A stretch of 64,000 nucleotides of DNA, from assembly GCF_000383915.1 (NCBI RefSeq), contig NZ_KB912942.1, positions 5,110,367 through 5,174,366 on the forward strand, given 5' to 3'. The number at the start of each line of letters is the position of its first letter. Within the stretch, counting starts at the first letter, position 1. The stretch is from Amycolatopsis benzoatilytica AK 16/65 (GTDB lineage Bacteria > Actinomycetota > Actinomycetes > Mycobacteriales > Pseudonocardiaceae). The position numbers were made by a program, and so were the translations under genes. Below the pieces are notes generated by a model that was not told the DNA's origin, did no database searches, and worked only from the letters and a program-made list of their open reading frames with translations. Shown piece by piece: positions 18,459 to 26,359 of this stretch.

Positions 18459-18507
18459 GTGAGGTACTTTCCCGTTTGACCGGGTCAGTGCCGCACGAGG
18501 AGAAATA

Positions 18508-19344
18508 CTAGAACATGCCGCCGCGGACCTGTGCAGCGGGGGTCCCCGCCGCCCGCGGAGCTGGCACGCCGACCGTCGCGTATTCCGAAACCAGCAGCTC
18601 AGGCAGCTCGTCGAGACCAGCGACCGTGTGCACTCCGTCCGGTGCCCGCTCGCCAGTGCGGCTCGTGCCGTCGCGGTCGAGCCAGACCGCTCCGAAGCCC
18701 GCGTCGAACGCGCCGATCGCGTCGGTGTCGAGTTTGTCGCCGACGTGCACCGCCCGCTCCGGCGGACAGTCCATCGCGAGGCACACCGACTGGAACATCA
18801 CCGGATCAGGCTTGGCGACGCCGATCTCCCCGGCGATGGCGACGTGGTCGAAATACGGCGCGAGCCCAAGGTCCGCGATCTTCTGCCGCTGATGCGCGCC
18901 GGACGCGTTCGTGACAGCCGCGAGCCGCAGCCCGGCCGCACGCAGCCAGTCGAGACACGGGAGCACGTCGTCGAAGAGCCGCCAGGATCGCGCCAAGATC
19001 TCGCGCCGGCGCGTCTCGAAGGCGCGCACCTGCTCCGCGTCCGCGAGAATCCCCAGCTCGGCAAGGAAACACCCGGTACGCCGGTGATGCATCACGTCGT
19101 AGCCGAGCTGCCCGGCGACCACGAGCGCGACGTGCTCCTCGGTGATCAGGTCCCACAGCGGCCAAAGATCGTCCCGCCCAGTGAGCACCGCGAGCGACCG
19201 GCGAATGGCAGCGGTGCAGTCGATCAGAGTGTCGTCGATGTCAAGACACACCAGGCTCAGCTCGGGAGGCACCCACAGCTCGCGGCCGGCAACGGCAGGC
19301 GGGGCAGTGCGATGCAGCGACGGAGCGGCCGGGGCGAAATCCAC
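18508..19344 (-). CDS. HAD-superfamily hydrolase
   Basis: 278 residues. Motif I DIDDTLID, motif II TNASG, motif III lysine in GVAKPDPVMF, and motif IV VGDKLDTDAIGA make a complete HAD active site. The helical insertion after motif I is a C1-type cap, as in phosphoglycolate phosphatase and pyrimidine nucleotidase relatives. It should hydrolyse a small phosphorylated metabolite; the substrate cannot be told. The C-terminal 30 residues are Pro/Ala-rich and variable. It stands alone downstream of the gene-free stretch and upstream of the two tRNAs on the same strand. Confidence 0.85.
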   Translation of the reverse strand: MDFAPAAPSLHRTAPPAVAGRELWVPPELSLVCLDIDDTLIDCTAAIRRSLAVLTGRDDLWPLWDLITEEHVALVVAGQLGYDVMHHRRTGCFLAELGILADAEQVRAFETRRREILARSWRLFDDVLPCLDWLRAAGLRLAAVTNASGAHQRQKIADLGLAPYFDHVAIAGEIGVAKPDPVMFQSVCLAMDCPPERAVHVGDKLDTDAIGAFDAGFGAVWLDRDGTSRTGERAPDGVHTVAGLDELPELLVSEYATVGVPAPRAAGTPAAQVRGGMF

Positions 19345-20145
19345 TCCGTGAGGCTAGGGCACGCGCCGCTTCCGCAACGCGGCCAAAAAGGTGATAACCG
19401 CTCAGCCATTGCGGCGGATCGCCTCTACCCCCGGTGCGCAAAGTGGCCAGCCGGTGACGCTCACCACCAGCTCACGCGGCCGAGCGAGTGAAAGACACCC
19501 CTCCGGGACGCTTCACCGGAAGCGTGCACATTCCACACCGCCACTGCCCGGCACCGCGCCGATGTTCGACGCGGCGCGCGAGGGCACGGTAAATCCCCGG
19601 CGTACCAACGACTTCCCGCCATACGCTCGCTTCACAAAGATCAACACTGGCCCGGATTGCGATCACAAGTTCCGCCACCGAACTAACCAGCCATCGTTTT
19701 CCCGAAAATGCCGGAGCCAGGCCTTTCCGCGTCGCCGACAGCTCCCCCTCGTCCGAGGAGATCCACATCCGTAAATCGCGCGCCATTAAGCACGCTCAGT
19801 CGCAGGCGGCCGCGAGAACGATCATCCGCCGACTGGATCGCACAACGCCGTCCGCTTCTCGGCAACACGCTCGCCGCCAGAACGACACCGCCCTTCCGTC
19901 CGCCAACAGCCCAACCCGCCGCTCCGGCGTGTTACCCGCCCGGCACCTCCCTCGGACCGCTCGAGCTCATCACCCGCAACCCATGCCAGGTCCGCCCGTC
20001 GCCGCTTCGCGCGGCTCGCCCTACCCCGCCTTAGCTGCACCGCCTTTCCTCCCAGTCCCCCCTTTCGGCCGACTTGACGCGACCTCCGCCCTGGGTGCAT
20101 CCTCACTGTTATTCAACAGGTGATGAAAAATAGGAGCTGGGGAAG
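19345..20145. other. 0.8-kb stretch without a recognisable gene
   Basis: GC content looks lower here than in the flanking genes. A minus-strand frame at 19472–19786 (104 codons) has ordinary composition but no family resemblance and no ribosome-binding site. The promoter of the FAD monooxygenase should lie near 20050–20130. Many relatives encode glutamyl-tRNA synthetase in this neighbourhood; no trace of it is visible. Confidence 0.45.
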
Positions 20146-21384
20146 ATGACCGAACACACCGGATGCGTCATCGTGGGCGGCGGACCGGCCGGCATGGTGG
20201 CGGGACTGCTCTTGGCCCGGGCTGGCGTAACGGTCACTGTGCTGGAGAAGCACGCTGACTTCCTGCGCGATTTCCGCGGCGACACTGTGCACCCGTCCAC
20301 GCTCACGTTGCTGGACGAACTGGGCCTCGGCGAGAAGTTCGACGCGCTTCCGCAAACCAAGGTCACCAGCGCGGGTTTGCCGACCCCCGACGGCGGCACG
20401 CTGACGATCGCCGATCTGTCCCTGCTGGACGTCCCGCGCCCGTACATCGCGATGGTCCCGCAGTGGGATTTCCTGGACCTGCTCGCAGACGCGGCACTTG
20501 AGGAGCCGACGTTCACCCTGCGCCTGGAAACCGAAATGACCGGTCTCCTCCGGTCGGGCCGCCAGGTCACCGGCGTGCGCTACCGCACCGCCGACGGCGC
20601 CGAAAGCGAACTGGCCGCCGACCTGGTGATCGCCGCCGACGGGCGGTGGTCACTGGCCCGGCGTTCAGCTGGTCTCACCCCGCACGAGTACTACACGCCG
20701 TTCGACGTCTGGTGGTTCCGGCTTTCGCGCGCCGCCGAGACGGAGACCGCCACGCTCATCCCGAGGATGCGCAACCGCCGCTTCGCGGTTCCGTTGCCGC
20801 GCAAGGGCTACTACCAGATCGCGTACCTGACGCCGAAAGGCAAGAAGCTGGACGACGCTGGCATCGAGAACTTTCGCCAGGACGTCACCGAAGCCTGCCC
20901 GGAGTTCGCTGACCGGGTGCACGAACTGAAGTCGATGGATGATGTCAAAGTCCTCGACGTCCGCCTCAACCGCTTGCGGCGCTGGCACGTCGACGGTCTG
21001 CTCTGCATCGGCGACGCGGCACACGCGATGTCACCGGTAGGCGGTGTCGGCATCAACCTGGCAGTCCAAGACGCGGTAGCAGCGGCGCGGCTGCTGGCTG
21101 ACCCGCTGCTGCACGGCCGGCCGACTCAGAAGGAACTGGCCGCAGTCCGCCGACGCCGCCTCCTGCCGACCGTCGCCGTCCAGGGTCTGCAGCGTCTCCT
21201 GCACCGGCGCGTGATGGGCCCCGTCATGGCCGGCCATAACGATGGCCCGCCCGAGCAGATGATCGCTTTCCTGAAGCGCTTCCCGAAACTGGCCTACCTT
21301 CCGGCACTCCTCATCGGAGTCGGCATCAACCGGGAAACCACGCCCGCATTCGCCCGCCGCCCGGCGGAACCAGCTAACCGATAA
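20146..21384 (+). CDS. FAD-dependent monooxygenase (PHBH/UbiH type)
   Basis: 412 residues. The first FAD motif VGGGPAGMVAGLLLARAG sits at the N-terminus. The DG motif is LVIAADGRWSLAR, and the GD motif is CIGDAAHAMSPVGGVGINLAVQDA. This is the group A flavoprotein hydroxylase fold, which uses NAD(P)H and O2 to hydroxylate aromatic or polyketide-like substrates. GGGGAAG precedes the ATG. No partner genes for a pathway are adjacent, so the substrate is unknown. A halogenase or geranylgeranyl reductase is less likely, since the Trp-x-Trp-x-Ile and reductase motifs are absent. Confidence 0.85.
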   Translation: MTEHTGCVIVGGGPAGMVAGLLLARAGVTVTVLEKHADFLRDFRGDTVHPSTLTLLDELGLGEKFDALPQTKVTSAGLPTPDGGTLTIADLSLLDVPRPYIAMVPQWDFLDLLADAALEEPTFTLRLETEMTGLLRSGRQVTGVRYRTADGAESELAADLVIAADGRWSLARRSAGLTPHEYYTPFDVWWFRLSRAAETETATLIPRMRNRRFAVPLPRKGYYQIAYLTPKGKKLDDAGIENFRQDVTEACPEFADRVHELKSMDDVKVLDVRLNRLRRWHVDGLLCIGDAAHAMSPVGGVGINLAVQDAVAAARLLADPLLHGRPTQKELAAVRRRRLLPTVAVQGLQRLLHRRVMGPVMAGHNDGPPEQMIAFLKRFPKLAYLPALLIGVGINRETTPAFARRPAEPANR

Positions 21385-21489
21385 CCAGCCGGCAAGACAC
21401 CGCGACAGCGGCCGCTTCCGCCGTCGCCCGCGAACGCGCCAGCCGCTCGATGGCACCCATCAGCAGCCTGATCAGAGACGCCGACCGCT

Positions 21490-21713
21490 GTCGCCGCCAA
21501 GAGGCAACTGCGCCCAGCTTGCATCCGACCGGCGCCGTCTCGGCGTTCGCCGCTGTGCGGCAACAGTGCCGCCCGCCGCCCGGCCGAACCGGCCCAGCTA
21601 CCAGCGAACACGCCTTGACCAGGGATTCGCCACCGAACGGCAACGCCCCAGACCACCTGCCGGGACGGCCACCCCTAGACCACCCGCCGGGTCCGTCGCC
21701 ACCCAGTGGCAAC
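21490..21713. repeat. Array of four 19-bp imperfect palindromes (KTCGCC-N7-GGCAAC)
   Basis: Exact positions are 21490–21508, 21546–21564, 21626–21644 and 21695–21713, with spacing of 56–80 bases. All share [G/T]TCGCC, seven variable bases, then GGCAAC. The third is embedded in GACCAGGGATTCGCC, a longer consensus shared with copies at 27.4 and 49.9 kb. They fill the gap between two convergent genes (21385–21730). Confidence 0.75.
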
Positions 21714-21730
21714 GGAGCCGGCGGCGGGGG

Positions 21731-22501
21731 TCAGATGTCCTGGACCGGGTTGGTCAGTGTGCCGATCCCGTCGATCGTGATGGACACCGACTGCCCGTCG
21801 ACGATCGGCCCGACTCCCTCCGGCGTACCGGTGAGGATGACGTCGCCGGGCAGGAGGGTCATCACGCGGGAGACGAATTCCACCAGTTCGGGCACCTTGT
21901 GCACGAGATCCGATGTCCGCCCGTCCTGCTTCAACTCGCCGTCGACCTCGCTGCGCAGAGCCAGGTCGGACGGGTCGAGCGAGGTTTCGATCCACGGGCC
22001 GAGCGGGCAGAACGTGTCGAACCCCTTCGCCCGGCCCCACTGGCCGTCGGACTTCTGGAGCTCACGCGCGCTCACGTCGTTCGCGACCGTGTAGCCGAGG
22101 ATCGCGCTCGCCGCGCGGGCGGCGGGCACGTTCTTCACCGGCTGGCCGATCACGACGGCGAGCTCGCCCTCGAAATCGACCCGGCCGACGTCGGACGGGC
22201 GGCGGATCGGCACATTCGGGCCGATCACTGTCGTCGACGGCTTGATGAACAGCATCGGCGCGGCCGGCACCTCGTGGCCGAACTCGGCCGCGTGCTTCGC
22301 GTAGTTCCGGCCGACGGCGATCACCTTCGACGGAAGGATCGGCGCGAGCAGCCGGACGTCGGCCAGCGGCCAGCGCTTGCCGGTGAAGGTCGGTTGGCCG
22401 AACGGGTGCTCCGCGATCTCGAGGACCTGGGCGTCGCCGCCTTCACCCTCGATCGAAGCGAACGCGACACCACTGGGATGAGCAATACGAGCTAGACGCA
22501 C
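21731..22501 (-). CDS. Fumarylacetoacetate hydrolase family protein
   Basis: 256 residues from GTG at 22501. The FAH core is clear: VIAVGRNYAKHAAEFG, MLFIKPSTTVIGP, and FEGELAVVIG with its metal-binding Glu pair. GYTVANDVSAR, KGFDTFCPLGPW and VILTGTPEGVGP complete it. Such enzymes act on acylpyruvates or 2-hydroxyhepta-diene-dioates with Mg2+. It matches Rv2993c in the mycobacterial version of this region, where it neighbours the glutamyl-tRNA synthetase gene, which is missing here. It is convergent with the monooxygenase. The 200 bases upstream hold nothing recognisable. Confidence 0.88.
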   Translation of the reverse strand: MRLARIAHPSGVAFASIEGEGGDAQVLEIAEHPFGQPTFTGKRWPLADVRLLAPILPSKVIAVGRNYAKHAAEFGHEVPAAPMLFIKPSTTVIGPNVPIRRPSDVGRVDFEGELAVVIGQPVKNVPAARAASAILGYTVANDVSARELQKSDGQWGRAKGFDTFCPLGPWIETSLDPSDLALRSEVDGELKQDGRTSDLVHKVPELVEFVSRVMTLLPGDVILTGTPEGVGPIVDGQSVSITIDGIGTLTNPVQDI

Positions 22502-22698
22502 GACGCCAGTCTACGTACCCCCGCCCCAGCGCGCGCACTCCGCGCAGGTGCGAAGGGTCCATTCGCGTCGGTCCCGTACGAACGGACCCGTCGTACGGCT
22601 CCGACTCGACCCGCTCACGCGCGGCCCGTTGCGCCGAACACGCCGGGATACGCAGCTCAGCCCGAGTGCTCATCACAGGACCCGACGCGGTGGGCACC

Positions 22699-24363
22699 TC
22701 ATGCATTCACCGCAGCCACCTCCTGGTCAGCAGGAGCGTCCGCCGAGGTCACCGCCAGACTCTTGTGGGCGAACGCGTCGCACATCGCGAGCCAGCTCGC
22801 CTCGACGATGCTGCCGTGCACGCCGACAGTGGTCCATTCGTGTTCGCCGTCACTTGTTTCGAGAAGCACCCGCGTCACTGCGTGCGTACCCGGGTTCGAC
22901 GGCAGAATCCGCACCTTGTAGTCGGCCAGCTCGACGCTGTCCAACCAGGACAGATGGGGCGTCAACGCTTCCCGCAGCGCCGCGTCGAGCGCGTGCACCG
23001 GGCCGTTGCCTTCCGCGGTCGAAATGACCCGCTCGCCCGAGACGCGCACCTTCACCGTCGCTTCGGAGACGACCGCGCCGTCCGGACGGTGGTCCAGCAC
23101 CACCCGGTAGGACTCGAGCTCGAACGGCAACGGCTCCGGTTCTTCGCCCGCGTCCTCCTCGACCTCGCGGCGCAGCAGCAGCTCCAACGAGGCATCGGCG
23201 GCTTCGAACGACCAGCCTTCCGATTCGAGTTCCTTGACCTTCCGCACTGCGTTCGTCAGCGCGTCGGGCCGGCCGGCAAGGTCGACCCCGAGTTCACGTC
23301 CCTTGAGCTCGAGACTGGCCCTGCCGGCCATCTCCGTGACCAGTACCCGCATGCTGTTGCCGACTGAAGACGGATCGATGTGGTTGTACAACAACGGATC
23401 CACCTTGATCGCACTCGCGTGCAGCCCCGCCTTGTGGGCGAAAGCGGACGACCCGACGTAAGCCTGATGGGTGTCGGGTGCGAGATTGGCGATTTCGGCG
23501 ACTGCATGGGAGACGCGGGTGAGCTCGGCGGCCGCTCCGGTCGGGAGGACCTCCATTCCGAGCTTGGTCACGAGGTTTCCCGCTACGGCGAACAGATCGG
23601 CGTTGCCGGCCCGTTCGCCGTAGCCGTTCGCGGTGCACTGCACGTGCGTCGCGCCGGCCTGAACCGCGGCGACAGAGTTCGCCACGGCACAGGAAGTATC
23701 GTCCTGGCAATGGATTCCCAGCCGGAATCCGGTCTTCTCCTTGATTTCCCTGACGGTTTCGGCAAGTCCGAGCGGCAGCTGCCCGCCGTTGGTGTCGCAC
23801 AGGACCAGGACGTCCGCGCCAGCGTGCGCCGCCGCGTCGAGGACCCGCAACGAGGTTTCGGGAGAGAACGCGTATCCGTCGAAGAAGTGTTCCGCGTCAA
23901 GGAAAACTCGCCGTCCTTCGCCGACGAGGAACGCCACTGTGTCCCGCACCATCGCGCACGCCTCGTCGACCTCGACTCGCAACGCACGCTCGATGTGCCG
24001 AAGGTCCGATTTCGCCACCAGAGTGACGACCGGCGCCTCAGAATCCAGCAGCGCACGCACCTGCGGGTCCCGGTTAGCGGTAGTACCCGCTTTGCGCGTG
24101 GACCCGAAGGCAACAAGCGCAGCGTGCTTGAGAGCGAGTTCTCCCTTGGCAGCCCGGGAAAAGAACTCCGTGTCCTTCGGCAACGCGCCCGGCCAGCCGC
24201 CCTCGATGAACCCGACCCCCAGGTCGTCCAGCAGTCGCGCGACCGCCAGCTTGTCCGTGACGGAGTAGGTGATCCCCTCGCGCTGCGCGCCGTCACGCAG
24301 GGTGGTGTCGTAGAGGTGGAAGGCATCGCCGAGCGGCGTGCCGGCGGGTTCCGTGCGGGTCAC
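22699..24363 (-). CDS. cimA: (R)-citramalate synthase
   Basis: 554 residues from GTG at 24363 with AAGGAGAACACC upstream. The LeuA-like TIM barrel is shown by LYDTTLRDGAQREGITYS, LGIHCQDDTSCAVANS and GATHVQCTANGYGERAGNADL. The C-terminal domain (about 430–554) is the allosteric LeuA-type dimerisation domain. Full length and the TTLRDGAQ motif fit the CimA group rather than 2-isopropylmalate synthase. It condenses pyruvate and acetyl-CoA to citramalate, bypassing threonine for isoleucine synthesis. LeuCD and LeuB, encoded nearby, can process the product to 2-ketobutyrate. Expression appears controlled by a leader-peptide attenuator. Confidence 0.9.
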   Translation of the reverse strand: MTRTEPAGTPLGDAFHLYDTTLRDGAQREGITYSVTDKLAVARLLDDLGVGFIEGGWPGALPKDTEFFSRAAKGELALKHAALVAFGSTRKAGTTANRDPQVRALLDSEAPVVTLVAKSDLRHIERALRVEVDEACAMVRDTVAFLVGEGRRVFLDAEHFFDGYAFSPETSLRVLDAAAHAGADVLVLCDTNGGQLPLGLAETVREIKEKTGFRLGIHCQDDTSCAVANSVAAVQAGATHVQCTANGYGERAGNADLFAVAGNLVTKLGMEVLPTGAAAELTRVSHAVAEIANLAPDTHQAYVGSSAFAHKAGLHASAIKVDPLLYNHIDPSSVGNSMRVLVTEMAGRASLELKGRELGVDLAGRPDALTNAVRKVKELESEGWSFEAADASLELLLRREVEEDAGEEPEPLPFELESYRVVLDHRPDGAVVSEATVKVRVSGERVISTAEGNGPVHALDAALREALTPHLSWLDSVELADYKVRILPSNPGTHAVTRVLLETSDGEHEWTTVGVHGSIVEASWLAMCDAFAHKSLAVTSADAPADQEVAAVNA

Positions 24364-24403
24364 GGTGTTCTCCTTGTGGCGGGGCAGAACCTTGTTCAGG
24401 CAA

Positions 24404-24435
24404 CAAAAAAACCTCCCGCATGGGTGCGAGAGGTT
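24404..24435 (-). terminator. Attenuator terminator in the cimA leader
   Basis: On the minus strand AACCTCTCGCA pairs with TGCGGGAGGTT (one mismatch) around a four-base loop, followed by a run of U. It lies 40 bases before the cimA GTG and just downstream of the leader ORF, so it would end transcription unless an alternative fold forms. Confidence 0.82.
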
Positions 24436-24461
24436 GCGCGCCGGTAGCTCTTGTGGAGCGT

Positions 24462-24503
24462 CTATCCGGCGCGCAGCGCAATAATGACGGAGATGGCGGC
24501 CAT
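24462..24503 (-). CDS. Branched-chain leader peptide of cimA
   Basis: The 13-residue ORF MAAISVIIALRAG ends in TAG at 24462 and contains three Ile, one Val and one Leu. Its ATG falls at the predicted transcription start (-10 box CATAGT at 24511–24516), so the peptide should be translated from a leaderless mRNA. The 3' end of the ORF (TGCGCGCCGG) can pair with CCGGCGCGCA between the ORF and the terminator, the layout of a classical ribosome-mediated attenuator. Confidence 0.72.
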   Translation of the reverse strand: MAAISVIIALRAG

Positions 24504-24510
24504 GACAGAC

Positions 24511-24539
24511 ACTATGCCACAGCTTCGCCCGGCTTCCAA
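24511..24539 (-). promoter_or_regulatory. Promoter of cimA leader transcript
   Basis: On the minus strand TTGGAA (24534–24539), a 17-base spacer and CATAGT (24511–24516). Start of transcription is expected at 24503–24505. Confidence 0.65.
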
Positions 24540-24553
24540 GCTCCGGGCGAAGC
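24522..24553 (-). terminator. Terminator of the iron ABC operon
   Basis: A perfect 11-bp stem GCTTCGCCCGG (24522–24532) / CCGGGCGAAGC (24543–24553), 21 bases beyond the stop of the binding-protein gene. Its loop overlaps the -35 box of the cimA promoter. Confidence 0.7.
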
Positions 24554-24573
24554 ATCCCACCTTCTGAGAGCCG

Positions 24574-25578
24574 TCAGCCGGGCAGATTCGCCAGGTAACG
24601 GCTGAAATCCTCGATCGCGGAAGCGTTCCGCGGACCTTCCACCAACGCCGCGTACGGCAGCGCGAAAAAGCGTCCCTGCTTCACTGCGGGGAGATCCCGG
24701 AGACCCGGCCGCGAACGGAGAAAGTTCTCCTTGTCCGCGACGCTGCCGACCTCGCTGCCGTAGTCGTTGATGAGGATGACGTCCGGCGCGCGCTGGACAA
24801 CGGCCTCCCAGCTGACACTCGTCCAGCTGTCGTCGAGGTCGGCGAAGATGTTGACGCCACCCGATTTGGTGATGATTTCGTCTGGGCCGGCGTTCCGCGC
24901 GGAGGTGAACGGCTGGTCACGGCCGTCGTCGTAGAGGAACACCTTCGGCTTGACCCGGCCGGCCGGCATCGAGTTCGTGGCGGCAGCGACGCGGGACCGG
25001 TAGTCTTCGATCAAACGTTCTGCACGATCGCTGATCCCGAAGATCGTCCCCAAATTGCGCACGTCTGTGTACAGCGCGTCAAGCGGCCTCATGATGCCCC
25101 TGTGCTTGCCTGCGCCGTTACGGCACGCCTCGGTGAGCTGGTAGCTGGAGATGCCCAGCTTGGAGAGGGAGTCCGGAGTGAACCCGGTCCCCTCCGAAAA
25201 GCCATAACCCCAGCCCGCGAACACGAGGTCCGCGCCCGCACCCTGCACCACCTCGCGATTGATCTTCTCCGCGAGCTTCGGCACCTTGGCGAACTCGGCT
25301 TTCCATGGCGATGACGCCACACCGCCGGACTGTCCTTTGTCGACTACGTAGCCGGCCATCCGGTCGGCCAGCCCCAGAGCGAACATCAGCTCCGTGATGC
25401 CGATGTCGTTCGCGACCACCCGGGAAGGAGGTTTCGCCACGGTCAACGACGAACCGCAATTGGTCACGGTCACCGGAAACCCGGCCGGAGCGGCTGCGCT
25501 GTCCCGTTCGGACACCTTGGCGCCACATCCCGTGACGACGAGAGCGGCTGCCACGATCGACGCGACTGCTTTACGCAT
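24574..25578 (-). CDS. Iron/siderophore-type ABC transporter substrate-binding lipoprotein
   Basis: 334 residues. The signal peptide MRKAVASIVAAALVVTGC ends in a lipobox with Cys at 18. The FhuD/BtuF-like fold is indicated by PSRVVANDIGITELMFALGL, GADLVFAGWGYGF and APDVILINDYG, and by a closing segment after LPAVKQGRFFALPYAALVEGPR. The start overlaps the ATPase stop by eight bases. The gene order permease–ATPase–binding protein is that of iron-chelate or cobalamin importers. No iron-box or cobalamin riboswitch was spotted, so the ligand stays open, with an iron siderophore as the favourite. Confidence 0.85.
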   Translation of the reverse strand: MRKAVASIVAAALVVTGCGAKVSERDSAAAPAGFPVTVTNCGSSLTVAKPPSRVVANDIGITELMFALGLADRMAGYVVDKGQSGGVASSPWKAEFAKVPKLAEKINREVVQGAGADLVFAGWGYGFSEGTGFTPDSLSKLGISSYQLTEACRNGAGKHRGIMRPLDALYTDVRNLGTIFGISDRAERLIEDYRSRVAAATNSMPAGRVKPKVFLYDDGRDQPFTSARNAGPDEIITKSGGVNIFADLDDSWTSVSWEAVVQRAPDVILINDYGSEVGSVADKENFLRSRPGLRDLPAVKQGRFFALPYAALVEGPRNASAIEDFSRYLANLPG

Positions 25579-26359
25579 CACTGTCCTCCTGAGACTCGAG
25601 CCGGTCGAACAACAACTGCGGCCGTCCCGACGCCGGGTGCGGCACCACATGCGCGCGCACTCCGAACACCTCGGCGAGCAAAGCAGGGGTGAGCACCTCG
25701 TCCGGAGTTCCGCTCGCGACGAGGCGCCCGCGGTCGAGCACGTGGACCATGTCGCACACGGCAGCAGCCAGATTCAGGTCGTGCAGCGCGGCCAGCACAG
25801 TCGGTCCGCTGCGGCGGGCGAGGTCGAGGACTTCCAGCTGATGCCGGACGTCGAGATGATTGGTCGGCTCGTCGAGCACAAGGATCCGCGGTTGTTGCGC
25901 GAGCGCACGAGCGATCAGGACGCGTTGCCGCTCGCCGCCGGACAACGTGAGCACGCCTCGATCCGCCAAAGCGGAGAGGCCGACCTGCGCCAGTGCGGCG
26001 GCGCACAACCGGTGATCGGCCGCAGTCATTCGATCGAGCAATCCATGGTGCGGAAGCCGGCCCATCGCCACGACCTCGGCGACCGTGAAATCGAACTCCG
26101 CGTGCGTTTCCTGGGCCACCGCGGCGATCGCGCGTGCCCGCTTCCGCGGAGCCATCCTGTCGATCGGCTCGCCGTCGACCAGCACAACACCGACGGAGGG
26201 CTTGAGCGCTTGGTACGCGGCGCGCAACGTGGTCGACTTTCCGCTGCCGTTCGGCCCGAGCAGCCCGACGAACTGCCCTTGCCGCGCTTCGAGAGTCACG
26301 TCGGCGACGAGCTTGCGGCCGGCGGCCGTCACGCTGACGTCGCGGAGCGAGAGGTCCAT
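25571..26359 (-). CDS. Iron/siderophore-type ABC transporter ATP-binding protein
   Basis: 262 residues. Walker A LLGPNGSGKSTTLRA, Q-loop AVAQETHAEFDFTV, signature LSGGERQRVLIARAL, Walker B ILVLDEPTNHLD and switch histidine LAALHDLNLA are all intact. The FepC/FhuC-type insertion HHGLLDRMTAADH is typical of iron-chelate importers. The ATG directly abuts the permease stop and its end overlaps the binding-protein gene. It would power the permease encoded upstream, which is frameshifted in this sequence. Confidence 0.9.
   Translation of the reverse strand: MDLSLRDVSVTAAGRKLVADVTLEARQGQFVGLLGPNGSGKSTTLRAAYQALKPSVGVVLVDGEPIDRMAPRKRARAIAAVAQETHAEFDFTVAEVVAMGRLPHHGLLDRMTAADHRLCAAALAQVGLSALADRGVLTLSGGERQRVLIARALAQQPRILVLDEPTNHLDVRHQLEVLDLARRSGPTVLAALHDLNLAAAVCDMVHVLDRGRLVASGTPDEVLTPALLAEVFGVRAHVVPHPASGRPQLLFDRLESQEDSDA

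Noticed and set aside
19472..19786. 104-codon minus-strand frame with ordinary composition
   Set aside because: No recognised motif or ribosome-binding site and weak third-position GC bias; not enough to call a gene.
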